Below, piece by piece: positions 34,585-45,842 of a DNA stretch of 64,000 nt (within the stretch, counting starts at the first letter, position 1; every line of letters begins with the position of its first letter). The DNA is from Rhizobium lusitanum (GTDB taxonomy: Bacteria > Pseudomonadota > Alphaproteobacteria > Rhizobiales > Rhizobiaceae). Where the stretch lies: positions 558,001-622,000 of the forward strand of contig NZ_CP050308.1 in the NCBI RefSeq assembly GCF_014189535.1, written 5' to 3'. A program made the position numbers and the translations under genes. The notes under the pieces are model-generated. The model did not search any database and was not told the origin of the DNA. It saw only the letters and a program-made list of their open reading frames with translations.

Positions 34585-35802
34585 TTACGAAGCTTCGCTC
34601 ATTCTTCCACCAATTGCGGAACTCCGGGGCTGGAGGTTGCGGGCGACGATCAATATGGCAAGGCCGAGAGCCGCAACGCCAGACATGATGTAGTAGCTGG
34701 AAAGGCCGAACCAAGCGTAGAGATAGCCGGACGCCAGCGTCATCAGTCCGAGAAACATGCCGTTGTAAAAGAAATAGGCGCCCTGGGCAGAAGCCTCCTG
34801 CGTTTCCTGCACCGAAGCGACGATGCGGCGCTGAATGCCGGTATGCACACAGGCAAAAGTGCAGGCATGCAAACATTGCAGCACGAAATAGCCGGCGAAA
34901 CCGAGGTTGATCGGGAACAGGATCCAGCGAACGACGCACACGGCCGCGCCGAAAAAGATCAACGTCCAGGCGCTGAACCGCCGACCCAGCATCCTCGACA
35001 TGAAAAATACCATGACCTCCGCCGCCACCCCGACGCACCAGAGGATGGCGACCTGCGTGCCTGAAAAGCCAAGCTGGCGCCAATAGATCGACGCGAACGT
35101 ATACATCATGGCATGGCTCGACTGCTGCACCGACACACCGATCATGGTGACCAGCAATTGCGGCGAGCGGAGCGAACTGGTCGACGCCTGCAGATTGATC
35201 GGCTGGTTGCGCCGTCGCGTCGGCCCGATACGCGGACAGAAGAAGGCCATCAGCGTTGTCAGGACAAAGCCCGCGACCATGGCGGGAAGAACCGTCGTGC
35301 CGCCCCATTTGCCGATCATCTGACCGCCGATAAGGGTCGAGATGATGAAAGCGATCGACCCCCAGACGCGCATCGAGCCGTAATCGAAACCCCAGCGCCG
35401 CACGCCGGAAACGGCGATCGATTCGACGATCGGCACGTAAGGCGCGTATGTCGCTCCCTGAATACCGTAGACCAACAGCACCGGCCAGAAGTCGCTCGTC
35501 CAGTAAAGCGCGATCGCCGTCAGCAGCGACAGGGCGCCCGACCAGAACAGCACATTGGCGCGCTCCTCCACACGATCCGCGAGCATGCCGACAATAGGCA
35601 CGACAAGAACCCGCACCACCATCGGCACAGCGAGGATCAGACCGATCTCGCGATCAGTAAAATTCAACCCGGCCAGCCAGACCGGAAAAAACGGCAAGGC
35701 AATCCCGTTGACGATCAACGGAGCGCAATAGGACAAGGCGGTACGTAACCGGAAATGCGGAGGCGCAACCTCGCCCTGCAAAGATTTTGTCGCGGGAATC
35801 AT
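34585..35802 (-). CDS. MFS transporter, MFS_1-like (HcaT/NucH-type)
   Basis: 405 residues with about 12 membrane helices. The loop between helices 2 and 3, GMLADRVEERANVL, is the MFS motif A region. The YGSMRVWGSIAFIIS segment is characteristic of the MFS_1_like branch (3-phenylpropionate or nucleoside proton symporters). The substrate cannot be inferred. Single gene. Confidence 0.85.
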   Translation of the reverse strand: MIPATKSLQGEVAPPHFRLRTALSYCAPLIVNGIALPFFPVWLAGLNFTDREIGLILAVPMVVRVLVVPIVGMLADRVEERANVLFWSGALSLLTAIALYWTSDFWPVLLVYGIQGATYAPYVPIVESIAVSGVRRWGFDYGSMRVWGSIAFIISTLIGGQMIGKWGGTTVLPAMVAGFVLTTLMAFFCPRIGPTRRRNQPINLQASTSSLRSPQLLVTMIGVSVQQSSHAMMYTFASIYWRQLGFSGTQVAILWCVGVAAEVMVFFMSRMLGRRFSAWTLIFFGAAVCVVRWILFPINLGFAGYFVLQCLHACTFACVHTGIQRRIVASVQETQEASAQGAYFFYNGMFLGLMTLASGYLYAWFGLSSYYIMSGVAALGLAILIVARNLQPRSSAIGGRMSEAS

Positions 35803-35955
35803 GAAAGACCTGATGGGAACTGATGTGTTCCTATCACTCTATCGATATCACGACTATGGCGGGAAATGGCCTTGCTGCAACGTTTCAGCCCAAAATGGCG
35901 AAAGCAGAGGGATCCCGGTGATCAATAATTGTGACGGATCGTTATTGGGCCCGTG

Positions 35956-35979
35956 AGGCGGCGAAGTATTACGCCGCCT
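35956..35979 (-). terminator. Hairpin spanning the LpxH-like stop codon
   Basis: AGGCGGCG and CGCCGCCT pair with the TAA stop in the eight-base loop. No T-run follows, so termination is uncertain. Confidence 0.35.
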
Positions 35980-36793
35980 GCGCTCCAAGCGATTCCGGCA
36001 GTTCCTCGCCAGCAATGGCAACGGGCTGAGTTTCGGTAATCGATCGCCAGGTGATCAACTCGAATGTGCCATCTTCGTGCTCGGCGATCGCCGTACAGCT
36101 TTCCACCCAGTCGCCGGTGTTGATGTAGCGGATGCCATCGAAATCCTCGATGACGGCATGGTGGATATGGCCGCAGATGACGCCGTCTGCATCGCTGCGC
36201 TTGGCCTCTTCGACGACGACACGCTGAAACTCGCCGATGAAGTTGACGGCATGCTTGACCTGAAGCTTCGCCCAGGCCGAAAACGACCAGTAGGGCATGT
36301 TCAGGCGGCGGCGAACCGCTGCAAGACCGATATTGATCAGGATCGCCATGTCGTAGGCCCAGTCGCCGAGATAGGCGAGCAGACGGGCATTGCGGACGAC
36401 GACGTCGAATTCGTCGCCATGCAGGACGAGATACCTCTTGCCGTCCGCCGCCTCGTGGATCGCCCGCTGGGCCACCTCGATGCCGCCGAAATGCATGCCT
36501 GGGAAGTCCCGCAGGAATTCGTCGTGATTGCCGGGGATATAAACAATGCGCGTGCCCTTGCGCGCCTTGCGCAAAAGCTTCTGCACGACGTCGTTGCAAT
36601 CCTGCGGCCAGTACCAATTGCGCTTCAGCCGCCAACCATCGACGATGTCGCCGACAAGGTAGATGGTGTCAGCTTCGTGAAGACGCAAAAAATCGAGAAG
36701 AAAGTCCGCCTTGGCGGCTTTCGAGCCGAGGTGCACGTCAGAAATGAACAGCGTCCGAAACTGCCGAGTGTCCATGTTTTCATTCACGAACAT
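35969..36793 (-). CDS. Metallophosphoesterase, UDP-2,3-diacylglucosamine diphosphatase (LpxH)-like
   Basis: 274 residues. Calcineurin-like motifs occur in order: SDVHLGS (Asp19, His21), GDIVDGW (Asp49), PGNHDEF, LHGDEFD, CGHIHHA. It resembles the COG2908 group related to LpxH. Rhizobia are generally thought to use LpxI for the lipid A step, so this protein may have another phosphoester or pyrophosphate substrate. ATG 36793 or 36775 are both usable. Confidence 0.85.
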   Translation of the reverse strand: MFVNENMDTRQFRTLFISDVHLGSKAAKADFLLDFLRLHEADTIYLVGDIVDGWRLKRNWYWPQDCNDVVQKLLRKARKGTRIVYIPGNHDEFLRDFPGMHFGGIEVAQRAIHEAADGKRYLVLHGDEFDVVVRNARLLAYLGDWAYDMAILINIGLAAVRRRLNMPYWSFSAWAKLQVKHAVNFIGEFQRVVVEEAKRSDADGVICGHIHHAVIEDFDGIRYINTGDWVESCTAIAEHEDGTFELITWRSITETQPVAIAGEELPESLGAQAA

Positions 36794-36886
36794 TTGTCCG
36801 TGCCCTATCCTACGTTGGCTATTCCAAAATCAGACTCGTGTTTCAGGATGATGACAAATGCTGTGTGGAGCGCTCACAGTGGGAAA

Positions 36887-37642
36887 TCAGCCGTGTTTTG
36901 CAGCTATTGCGAGATCCGGCCGGTCGGTTGTGAAACTGGCGACCCCAAGACGAAACATCGCCCGCGCCGCCTCGCTCGTATGCGCCGCCCAGCCATGCAC
37001 CGTCACGCCGTTCCTCCCGAACAGGTCGATCACCTCGACGTCGATTGTGTCTGCCCGCAAGGCGATGTCACGGACACCAAACCGGCCAAGCGCGGCAAGG
37101 ATGCCCTCCCAACCAAGCTGCGCAACCGTCTGCGGCGAGCACAAGAAGACAAAACCGAGGAGCTCGCCGACATTCAGGTCGCGCTCGTCAAGCGCCATAC
37201 CAAAGGCTTCGAGGCGTGAAAGCGAAAAGCTGGTCACCATGGTCCGCCCCAGCATGTCGCTCGCCAGCAGCTCGTCCGCGATGCGGCCCTCCATGCCGTC
37301 ATAGGCTTTGCCGTCCGGCTTTGTCTTGATCTCCAGCCGAAGGTCGATCGCGGAAGGCCCGAAAATGTCGATGGTTTCGGCAAGGGTCGGAATGGTCTCG
37401 CCGCCGCTGCCGATGACGATGTGGCGCATCAGCTCGTCGTAGCTGAAATCGGCGATCGCGCCTTTGCCATCCGTCATGCGGTCGATCAGCGCATCGTGAT
37501 GGACGACGATCCTGTTGTCTCGCGTCTGGTGCACATCGAACTCGACGAGATCGACATCGAGCTTGGCGGTGTTCGAAAAGGCAAGCCGGGTGTTTTCAGG
37601 CCACAGATGCGTGCCGCCGCGATGAGAGGCGATGAGGGTCAT
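36887..37642 (-). CDS. Glycerophosphodiester phosphodiesterase
   Basis: 251-residue GDPD TIM barrel: SHRGG (His7, Arg8), ENT (Glu16), EFDVHQTRD (Glu34, Asp36) and HHD (His49) give the metal and acid-base site. No signal peptide, so a cytoplasmic UgpQ-like enzyme that hydrolyses glycerophosphodiesters to glycerol 3-phosphate. Divergent from dme. Confidence 0.92.
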   Translation of the reverse strand: MTLIASHRGGTHLWPENTRLAFSNTAKLDVDLVEFDVHQTRDNRIVVHHDALIDRMTDGKGAIADFSYDELMRHIVIGSGGETIPTLAETIDIFGPSAIDLRLEIKTKPDGKAYDGMEGRIADELLASDMLGRTMVTSFSLSRLEAFGMALDERDLNVGELLGFVFLCSPQTVAQLGWEGILAALGRFGVRDIALRADTIDVEVIDLFGRNGVTVHGWAAHTSEAARAMFRLGVASFTTDRPDLAIAAKHG

Positions 37643-37872
37643 GAGGGATCTCTCTGTTTTTCACCCTCCTAGCCTCCCGCCATGAACCTCGTATGACGCG
37701 GCCGCCTGCCGGCTGTCGCTCTGCAAAGCCGTCATTTCCGCCAAGGGGAAATATGCGCTTGCCGCGACAAAAAACCCTTCAGCAGCGTCAAATCCATACT
37801 GTGCACTCCGAACGATTGATGTAAGGAGAGGGCTTGAGGCGCAGGCGCGCAAGCAGGACATGGAGAAGCGGG

Positions 37873-40185
<2,313 letters not shown>

Positions 40186-40191
40186 TCTGAC

Positions 40192-40237
40192 ATTCACGCT
40201 GGACGGCCGTCTCCAAAGGCGGCCGTCCAGCGTGAAT
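40192..40237 (+). other. Perfect 18-bp hairpin after dme
   Basis: Positions 40192-40209 and 40220-40237 are exact complements, separated by ten bases. It begins 7 bp after the dme stop. No T-run follows, so it may act as a 3' mRNA stabiliser, a factor-dependent terminator signal or a binding site. Confidence 0.7.
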
Positions 40238-40456
40238 AGCACAATAATTAGCCGACTAAATTACCTCTTTCGACATTCCTGACCTCGTCGGCAATGCCTC
40301 ATTTAGAGGCCTCGCTCCGCCGATGAACCCCAAGCCAAATTCGATCCCAAGTCTAACCGAAAAAATCTTTCGTAATCAGCCTGTTTTGATGGGTACGTTG
40401 TTAAGCTACACGGTATATTCTCCATAGAGATCTAACCGCTTTTCGAAGAGCACAAC

Positions 40457-41215
40457 GTGAACCGCGGCAAAAAATTTTATTCCTCTGTTTTGCTATCCCT
40501 GCTGGCGGCGACGCCGGCCCTTGCGCAGGCGAATGCCATCTGCGACGAATTGCGTGGCCGCTATGCCGACGTCACGGAGATTGTTGGCGCCAATGCGGAG
40601 ACGCGACAGCTTTCGCGATCCATCGTTCAGCAAAACATGGCGATACGGCGCCTGAAGAGTGACATGCGCAATCAGGGCTGCACAACCGACAGCAGTTTGA
40701 CGATACTCGGCTCGGACAATGAAGCCGCCTGTGATGACATGCACGATGCGATGGAGCGGATGCGCGATGATCTTGCATCGCTGATGGACGAGCGTGAGGT
40801 AAGCGTGTCCCGCATCGACGATGCGGGCTTGGAGAGGCGGCGATTGCTCGATGACATGCAACGAAACAGCTGTAGCGCTCCGATGTCGGCCACGCCGGAC
40901 ACCGTCATCGACACCCGCGTAAGACCCGAGAGTTCAGCACCCGAGCAACAGTCGCTGGTGCAGCCGGAAAGCTCGATCACGACGATCGAGACGCAGAAGC
41001 CCAAGACGGACGCCGCCGCATTGCCACAGCAGAAGACGGCGGCGATGCCAACTCCAGAAATCACTCCAGTTCAGCCGAAACAACTGCAACCTGACCGGCC
41101 CTACGATCCCGCGACCAACAAGGTGCGCCAGGTCGGCCCGCAATTTCTTGCGACCGACCAAGGCACGCTCGATCTCAAGCATCCGAAAGAGATTGGCCCG
41201 CAGCCGGCGCAATAG
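40457..41215 (+). CDS. Exported hypothetical protein with Pro/Gln-rich tail
   Basis: 252 residues. Signal peptide (1-26, ALAQA cleavage). A helical domain follows with four cysteines (ICDELRG, NQGC, AACDDM, RNSC), then a low-complexity Pro/Gln/Thr region from about 145. The N-terminal half recalls rhizobial DUF2865-type proteins, but the C-terminal block of that family is not evident. GTG 40457 is the start; GAAGAG lies upstream. The last 41 bp overlap the end of the convergent ankyrin gene. Confidence 0.68.
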   Translation: MNRGKKFYSSVLLSLLAATPALAQANAICDELRGRYADVTEIVGANAETRQLSRSIVQQNMAIRRLKSDMRNQGCTTDSSLTILGSDNEAACDDMHDAMERMRDDLASLMDEREVSVSRIDDAGLERRRLLDDMQRNSCSAPMSATPDTVIDTRVRPESSAPEQQSLVQPESSITTIETQKPKTDAAALPQQKTAAMPTPEITPVQPKQLQPDRPYDPATNKVRQVGPQFLATDQGTLDLKHPKEIGPQPAQ

Positions 41216-42950
41216 ACACCCTCAACAGCGACATGATCGCCTCGTCGCCCACCTCCCGCGACAGATCGCGATAGGACCGGCCGGAGGCATCTCTCACGGA
41301 ACGATCGGCCCCGCGTTCCAGCAGGAAGCCCACCGCATCGGCTCGGCGATTGAGGATGGCAAAACCAAGCGGCGTCATCCAGTCGCGATCCGGACTTGCC
41401 TCTCCATGCGGGCGAAAATCACCGAAGCGCATGTTGATCAGTTCAGGGTGAGCATCCAGATGCACGGCCAATTGCTCGATCTGGCCATAGGCAGCGGCCG
41501 CAAAGATATCGAGCGGCTGCGTCTTCAGGAATTCCACCATCTCCGCTCTGCCGTTATACTCCGCCCAGCCGATCGGCGGCGCATAATAATAGGGATCGCG
41601 GATGCTGGTATCCGCACCATGCTCGATCAAAAGCGTCGCCATCTCGATGTCGCCGTGCAAAGCGGCCTCATGCAGCGGCGTGCGGCTGGTCATGGCATTG
41701 ATGTCGAGGCCGAGCGCCAGCATACGGCGAACGCGCTCTAGAGCATTCTCTCCGGCCGCTTCATGCATTATGGCGGGGTGAGCCCGTCGCATCGCATCGG
41801 GAATATCGATGTCACTTGCAACTCTTTTTACATGGTCGACGAATACCGCTTGATCGGTGGATACATCGCCGGTTGTTAGCAGAATATAGATCCAATCCTC
41901 TTGCTTTAGACGGACGGCTATAGCTCCCTGCTGAACGAGATACAGCACCAGATCCTTGTCATTACCCAGCCGCGCCCATTCGTAAGGCGTTCGGCCGTTG
42001 ACGGGCCTATTAACATCAGCTCCGTGCTCGACCAGCAGTCGGACACGCTCCCCCATACGCTTCTCACAGGCCCAGGCCAGTTGATAGTCGAATACGGTCT
42101 GCGAATTCGCGACCAGCCTTCCATCCTCGCGCACCAGCCAGTTGTTCTTGTCTTTGGCCGAAAGGCCATGTTCCAGCAGCAGCTTCAGGCAAGTATCATC
42201 CGGCTCGAACATCCGGTTATAAAGCGCCTGGCTGTCATTCGCCTCGGCACCGGCATCAAGCAACAGGCGCGCGAAGGCCTCGCATTCGGGATGTTGCGGC
42301 TGCCGGATCTTACCGGCCTCGCCCTCGCCGAAAACGCCGGTCAGCGCCGTGAAGCGATACTGGCCGCTGTCGAGAAAGAAGGCATTGGGATCGGCGCCGC
42401 GCTCAATCAGGACCCTTGCCGCCGACAGACTAGATCGGCTAGGCAGCCGGGCATAGGAGGCATAAAGCAACGGCGGCCAATCATAGGGCCCGCCTTTGCG
42501 GTCGAGAAGCTGCGGTTGGCGATCGAGCCAGCGCGCCACGCCGTCGGCGTCACCGAGAGCAGCAGCAATGTGGATGCTGTCGCCGGCAATGTCGGGATTG
42601 GCCTCCAGCAGTTGCAACGCCTCGTCAAAGCGCGCCGGATCAGCCGCAGTGTGAGAGAAATAGGAAACCGTCGCCAGCGACAGGAATTGATTGGCAAGCT
42701 GATCCAGCGGGACCTCTCCGCGATTGCCGCTTTCCAGATGCGTCTTGAGTTTCGCCCAGCTGGAAAAGCCATGCTCGCGGGCGACGACAAGCTGAATGTC
42801 CTGAAGCCCGATATCGGCAACATTGGCAAAATAGGGCGCGACACGGCTTCGTGCCGATGCATCGCCGGAATGAACGGCTTTCAGAAAAGCCTTGGCCTGC
42901 TTTTTGAGGGAATCGAGGGTGGCGTTGCCCGCCAGAGAGCGCGTGGTCAC
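41175..42950 (-). CDS. Ankyrin-repeat protein
   Basis: 591 residues. The N-terminal 75 residues (SLKKQAKAFLKAVHSG... and REHGFSSWAKLKTHLE) are a helical cap seen in many bacterial ankyrin proteins. Ankyrin-type repeats then run to the end. Clear ones include AARVLIERGADPNAF, RVRLLVEHGADVNRPVNGRTPYE, TPLHEAALHGDIEMATLLIE and the last, DAVGFLLERGADRSV. No signal peptide or catalytic domain. Likely a protein-interaction module; the function is unknown. Confidence 0.85.
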   Translation of the reverse strand: MTTRSLAGNATLDSLKKQAKAFLKAVHSGDASARSRVAPYFANVADIGLQDIQLVVAREHGFSSWAKLKTHLESGNRGEVPLDQLANQFLSLATVSYFSHTAADPARFDEALQLLEANPDIAGDSIHIAAALGDADGVARWLDRQPQLLDRKGGPYDWPPLLYASYARLPSRSSLSAARVLIERGADPNAFFLDSGQYRFTALTGVFGEGEAGKIRQPQHPECEAFARLLLDAGAEANDSQALYNRMFEPDDTCLKLLLEHGLSAKDKNNWLVREDGRLVANSQTVFDYQLAWACEKRMGERVRLLVEHGADVNRPVNGRTPYEWARLGNDKDLVLYLVQQGAIAVRLKQEDWIYILLTTGDVSTDQAVFVDHVKRVASDIDIPDAMRRAHPAIMHEAAGENALERVRRMLALGLDINAMTSRTPLHEAALHGDIEMATLLIEHGADTSIRDPYYYAPPIGWAEYNGRAEMVEFLKTQPLDIFAAAAYGQIEQLAVHLDAHPELINMRFGDFRPHGEASPDRDWMTPLGFAILNRRADAVGFLLERGADRSVRDASGRSYRDLSREVGDEAIMSLLRVSIAPAAGQSLSDA

Positions 42951-43116
42951 AAAGACCTCCTTTCATTCACGTCCGGTATCCGCGCCCACAGACTGAAAAG
43001 AGGTGTGGCAGTCTTTACGTTCTATGCATCAGGTGGGCCTTGCCCTTCCCGCGGATCGGATGCGCCCTGAGAACGGCCAAAGATCTATAACGGAGCGCGC
43101 GGCCTGTCCAGAGGCG

Positions 43117-43944
43117 TCAAGCCGGCTCGTAGCGGACATAGGCGAATTCATCGCCGTCGGGCGACCAGTTGGGCACATTGATGCTGCCCTGCCCGCCGAA
43201 GAGTTCGAACAATGTCGTGAGGTTGCCGCCATCCATGTCCATCAACCGCATACGAACATTCAAATCACGCGGATGATCGAAGACATCGGGGTCGTAGGAG
43301 ATCAACAGGACCTTGTCGTTCTTCGGCGACGGATGGGCGAACCAGTTGCCGTAATTGTCACTTGTCACCTGCTGGAGACCAGCGCCATCCGGGTGGATGC
43401 GCCAGATCTGCATCAGGCCGGTGCGGCTCGAATTGAAGTAGATCCATTGCCCATCGGCGGAATAATCAGGCCCGTCATTGCGGCCCTCGCCATGCGTCAG
43501 CCGCGTCTCTTCGCCGCCATCGACCGAGATCGTATAGATGTCGAAGACGTTGTTGCGAATACCGCAATAGGAGAAGCGTTTTCCATCAGGCGACCAGCCA
43601 TGCCAGTAGGACGGCAGATTGGTGGTGACCTGTCGCGGCGTACCGCCTTCGGCCGGCAGGACGTAGATGCAGGACTTGCCATGCTGGGTCTTGTCGGAAA
43701 TGGCAATCAGCGAGCCATCGGGCGAAATGCCATGATCGTTATTGCAGAGCGTCGCAAAGCCGGTATCGACCTGAACCGGTTCACTCGTCCCGTCGAGGAC
43801 AATCCGATAGAGCAGTCCATCTGCGTTCAACAAGAGATAGCGCCCATCCGGCGAAAAATTCGGCGCCTCGATCAACCTCTCCGTCTGCCAGACGATCCGG
43901 TTCTCACCGGTGCGGATATTGTAGATCTCAACCGAACTGCGCAT
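43117..43944 (-). CDS. TolB-like beta-propeller (PD40) protein
   Basis: 275 residues with at least five PD40 blades, each holding an SPDG- or SADG-type turn (NFSPDGRYLL, GISPDGSLIA, WSPDGKRFSY, YSADGQWIYF, WSPDGDEFAY). No signal peptide, unlike periplasmic TolB, so probably cytoplasmic. Its start is 30 bp from the nadE stop and may be co-transcribed. Function unknown. Confidence 0.82.
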   Translation of the reverse strand: MRSSVEIYNIRTGENRIVWQTERLIEAPNFSPDGRYLLLNADGLLYRIVLDGTSEPVQVDTGFATLCNNDHGISPDGSLIAISDKTQHGKSCIYVLPAEGGTPRQVTTNLPSYWHGWSPDGKRFSYCGIRNNVFDIYTISVDGGEETRLTHGEGRNDGPDYSADGQWIYFNSSRTGLMQIWRIHPDGAGLQQVTSDNYGNWFAHPSPKNDKVLLISYDPDVFDHPRDLNVRMRLMDMDGGNLTTLFELFGGQGSINVPNWSPDGDEFAYVRYEPA

Positions 43945-43974
43945 TGCTTCTCCATTCGCCGGAGGGCGTTACGA

Positions 43975-45654
43975 TCAACGATCGCGAAACCGGTTGGTGA
44001 TCGGATAGCGCCGGTCGCGACCGAAATTCTTCGTTGTGATCTTCACGCCCGGCGCCGACTGCCGGCGCTTGTATTCGGCAAGGTAAAGCAGATGCTCGAT
44101 GCGGTGAACCGTCGCGACATCATGCCCGCGCGCCACGATCTCATCGACCGCCATTTCCTTTTCAACCAGGCATTCGAGGATATCGTCGAGCGCCGGATAG
44201 GGCGGCAGCGAATCCTGGTCAGTCTGGTTTGGCCGTAATTCGGCCGACGGCGCCTTGTCGATGATGTTGTACGGGATCACCTCGCCCGAAGGGCCGAGCG
44301 CGCCCGGCGGCACATGCTGGTTGCGCCAGCGCGACAGCGCATAGACCTGCATCTTGTAAAGGTCCTTGATCGGGTTGAAGCCGCCGTTCATGTCGCCATA
44401 GAGTGTGGCATAGCCGACCGACATTTCCGACTTGTTGCCGGTGGTGACCACCATCGAGCCAAACTTGTTGGAGATCGCCATCAGGATGGTGCCACGGGCG
44501 CGGCTCTGCAGGTTTTCCTCAGTGATGCCGCTCTCGGTGCCTTCAAACAGATCGGCCAGTGCCGAGGTAAAGCCAGTCACTGGCTCCTCGATCGGCACGA
44601 TATCGTAGCGGCAGCCAAGCGCCTTGGCGCAATCGGCCGCATCCTTCAGCGAGTCCTCGGAGGTATAGCGGTAAGGCAGCATGACGGTGCGCACCCGCTC
44701 CTCGCCGAGCGCATCGACAGCAATCGCGGCGCAGATCGCCGAGTCGATACCGCCCGAGAGGCCGAGCACGACCGATTTGAAGCCATTCTTGTTCACATAA
44801 TCGCGGAAGCCCAACAGGCAGGCACGATAATCGGCCTCCTCGCCCTCCGGGATATGCGCCATCGGACCTTCGCTGCAATGCCAGACGTCGCCGTTCTTCT
44901 TCCAGGTCGTCACAGCCAGGGCGGTTTCGAACTGGCTCATCTGGAAAGCCAGCGTTTTGTCGGCGTTAAAAGCAAAGCTCGCGCCATCGAAAACATACTC
45001 GTCCTGGCCGCCAACCTGGGCTGCAAAGATGAGCGGCAAGCCAGACTCGATCACTTGGCGGAGCACGACCTGATAACGGACGTCGACTTTGCCACGATAG
45101 TAAGGCGAGCCATTCGGAACCAAAAGAATTTCCGCGCCACTTTCGGCCAGCGTTTCGCAGATGCCAAGATCGTTCCAGATCTCCTCGCAAATCGGGATGC
45201 CGATCCGGACGCCTCGAAAATTGACCGGCCCCGCGATAGTCCCCTCATCAAAGACGCGCTTCTCGTCGAACTCGCCGTAGTTTGGCAGATCAACCTTGTC
45301 CCTGATGAAGATGACCTTGCCGCCATCAAGCACAGCGACCGAATTGTAGCGGCCAGTCTCATCCTGACGCGGAAAGCCGACGATGATGCCCGGTCCGCCA
45401 TCGGCGGTATCGGCGGCAAGGCTGTCCACGGCTTTCTGGCAGGCGCGGATAAAGGCTGGCTTCAGCACCAAGTCCTCCGGCGGATAGCCGGAAATGAACA
45501 ATTCTGTAAACAAAACAAGCTGCGCGCCCTCGCGCGCCGCCTCGGCCCGCGCTTCACGCGCTTTTGAAAGGTTGCCGGAGACATCGCCGACCGTCGGATT
45601 GAGCTGCGCGACAGCGATGCGGATCGTCTGGGTGATGGGGCTTTGTTCTGTCAT
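43975..45654 (-). CDS. nadE: Glutamine-hydrolysing NAD+ synthase
   Basis: 559 residues. An N-terminal nitrilase-type glutaminase domain has the Glu51-Lys120-Cys156 triad (FTELFISGYPPEDL, RDKVDLPNYGEF, IPICEEIW). The C-terminal ATP-pyrophosphatase domain has the P-loop SGGIDS (300-305) and the MLPYRYTSEDS and TTGNKSEMSVGY segments. Converts deamido-NAD to NAD with glutamine as nitrogen donor. Rhizobia often have two nadE genes. Confidence 0.95.
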   Translation of the reverse strand: MTEQSPITQTIRIAVAQLNPTVGDVSGNLSKAREARAEAAREGAQLVLFTELFISGYPPEDLVLKPAFIRACQKAVDSLAADTADGGPGIIVGFPRQDETGRYNSVAVLDGGKVIFIRDKVDLPNYGEFDEKRVFDEGTIAGPVNFRGVRIGIPICEEIWNDLGICETLAESGAEILLVPNGSPYYRGKVDVRYQVVLRQVIESGLPLIFAAQVGGQDEYVFDGASFAFNADKTLAFQMSQFETALAVTTWKKNGDVWHCSEGPMAHIPEGEEADYRACLLGFRDYVNKNGFKSVVLGLSGGIDSAICAAIAVDALGEERVRTVMLPYRYTSEDSLKDAADCAKALGCRYDIVPIEEPVTGFTSALADLFEGTESGITEENLQSRARGTILMAISNKFGSMVVTTGNKSEMSVGYATLYGDMNGGFNPIKDLYKMQVYALSRWRNQHVPPGALGPSGEVIPYNIIDKAPSAELRPNQTDQDSLPPYPALDDILECLVEKEMAVDEIVARGHDVATVHRIEHLLYLAEYKRRQSAPGVKITTKNFGRDRRYPITNRFRDR

Positions 45655-45842
45655 GCCATATATTTAACGACGGTGGCCCTGTTCCGCAACAGCCTTCGCC
45701 ATCCTGCATGCGGCAAAATCGCGTCATACGCGCAAGTGATATTTTTACCCCGAAAAATACTAAGTCCGCCTTGCGGTTCGTTCGGTATTCATGACAAAAG
45801 CACGACAATTATATGAATATTTTATAGCATTCGGAGAAATCT

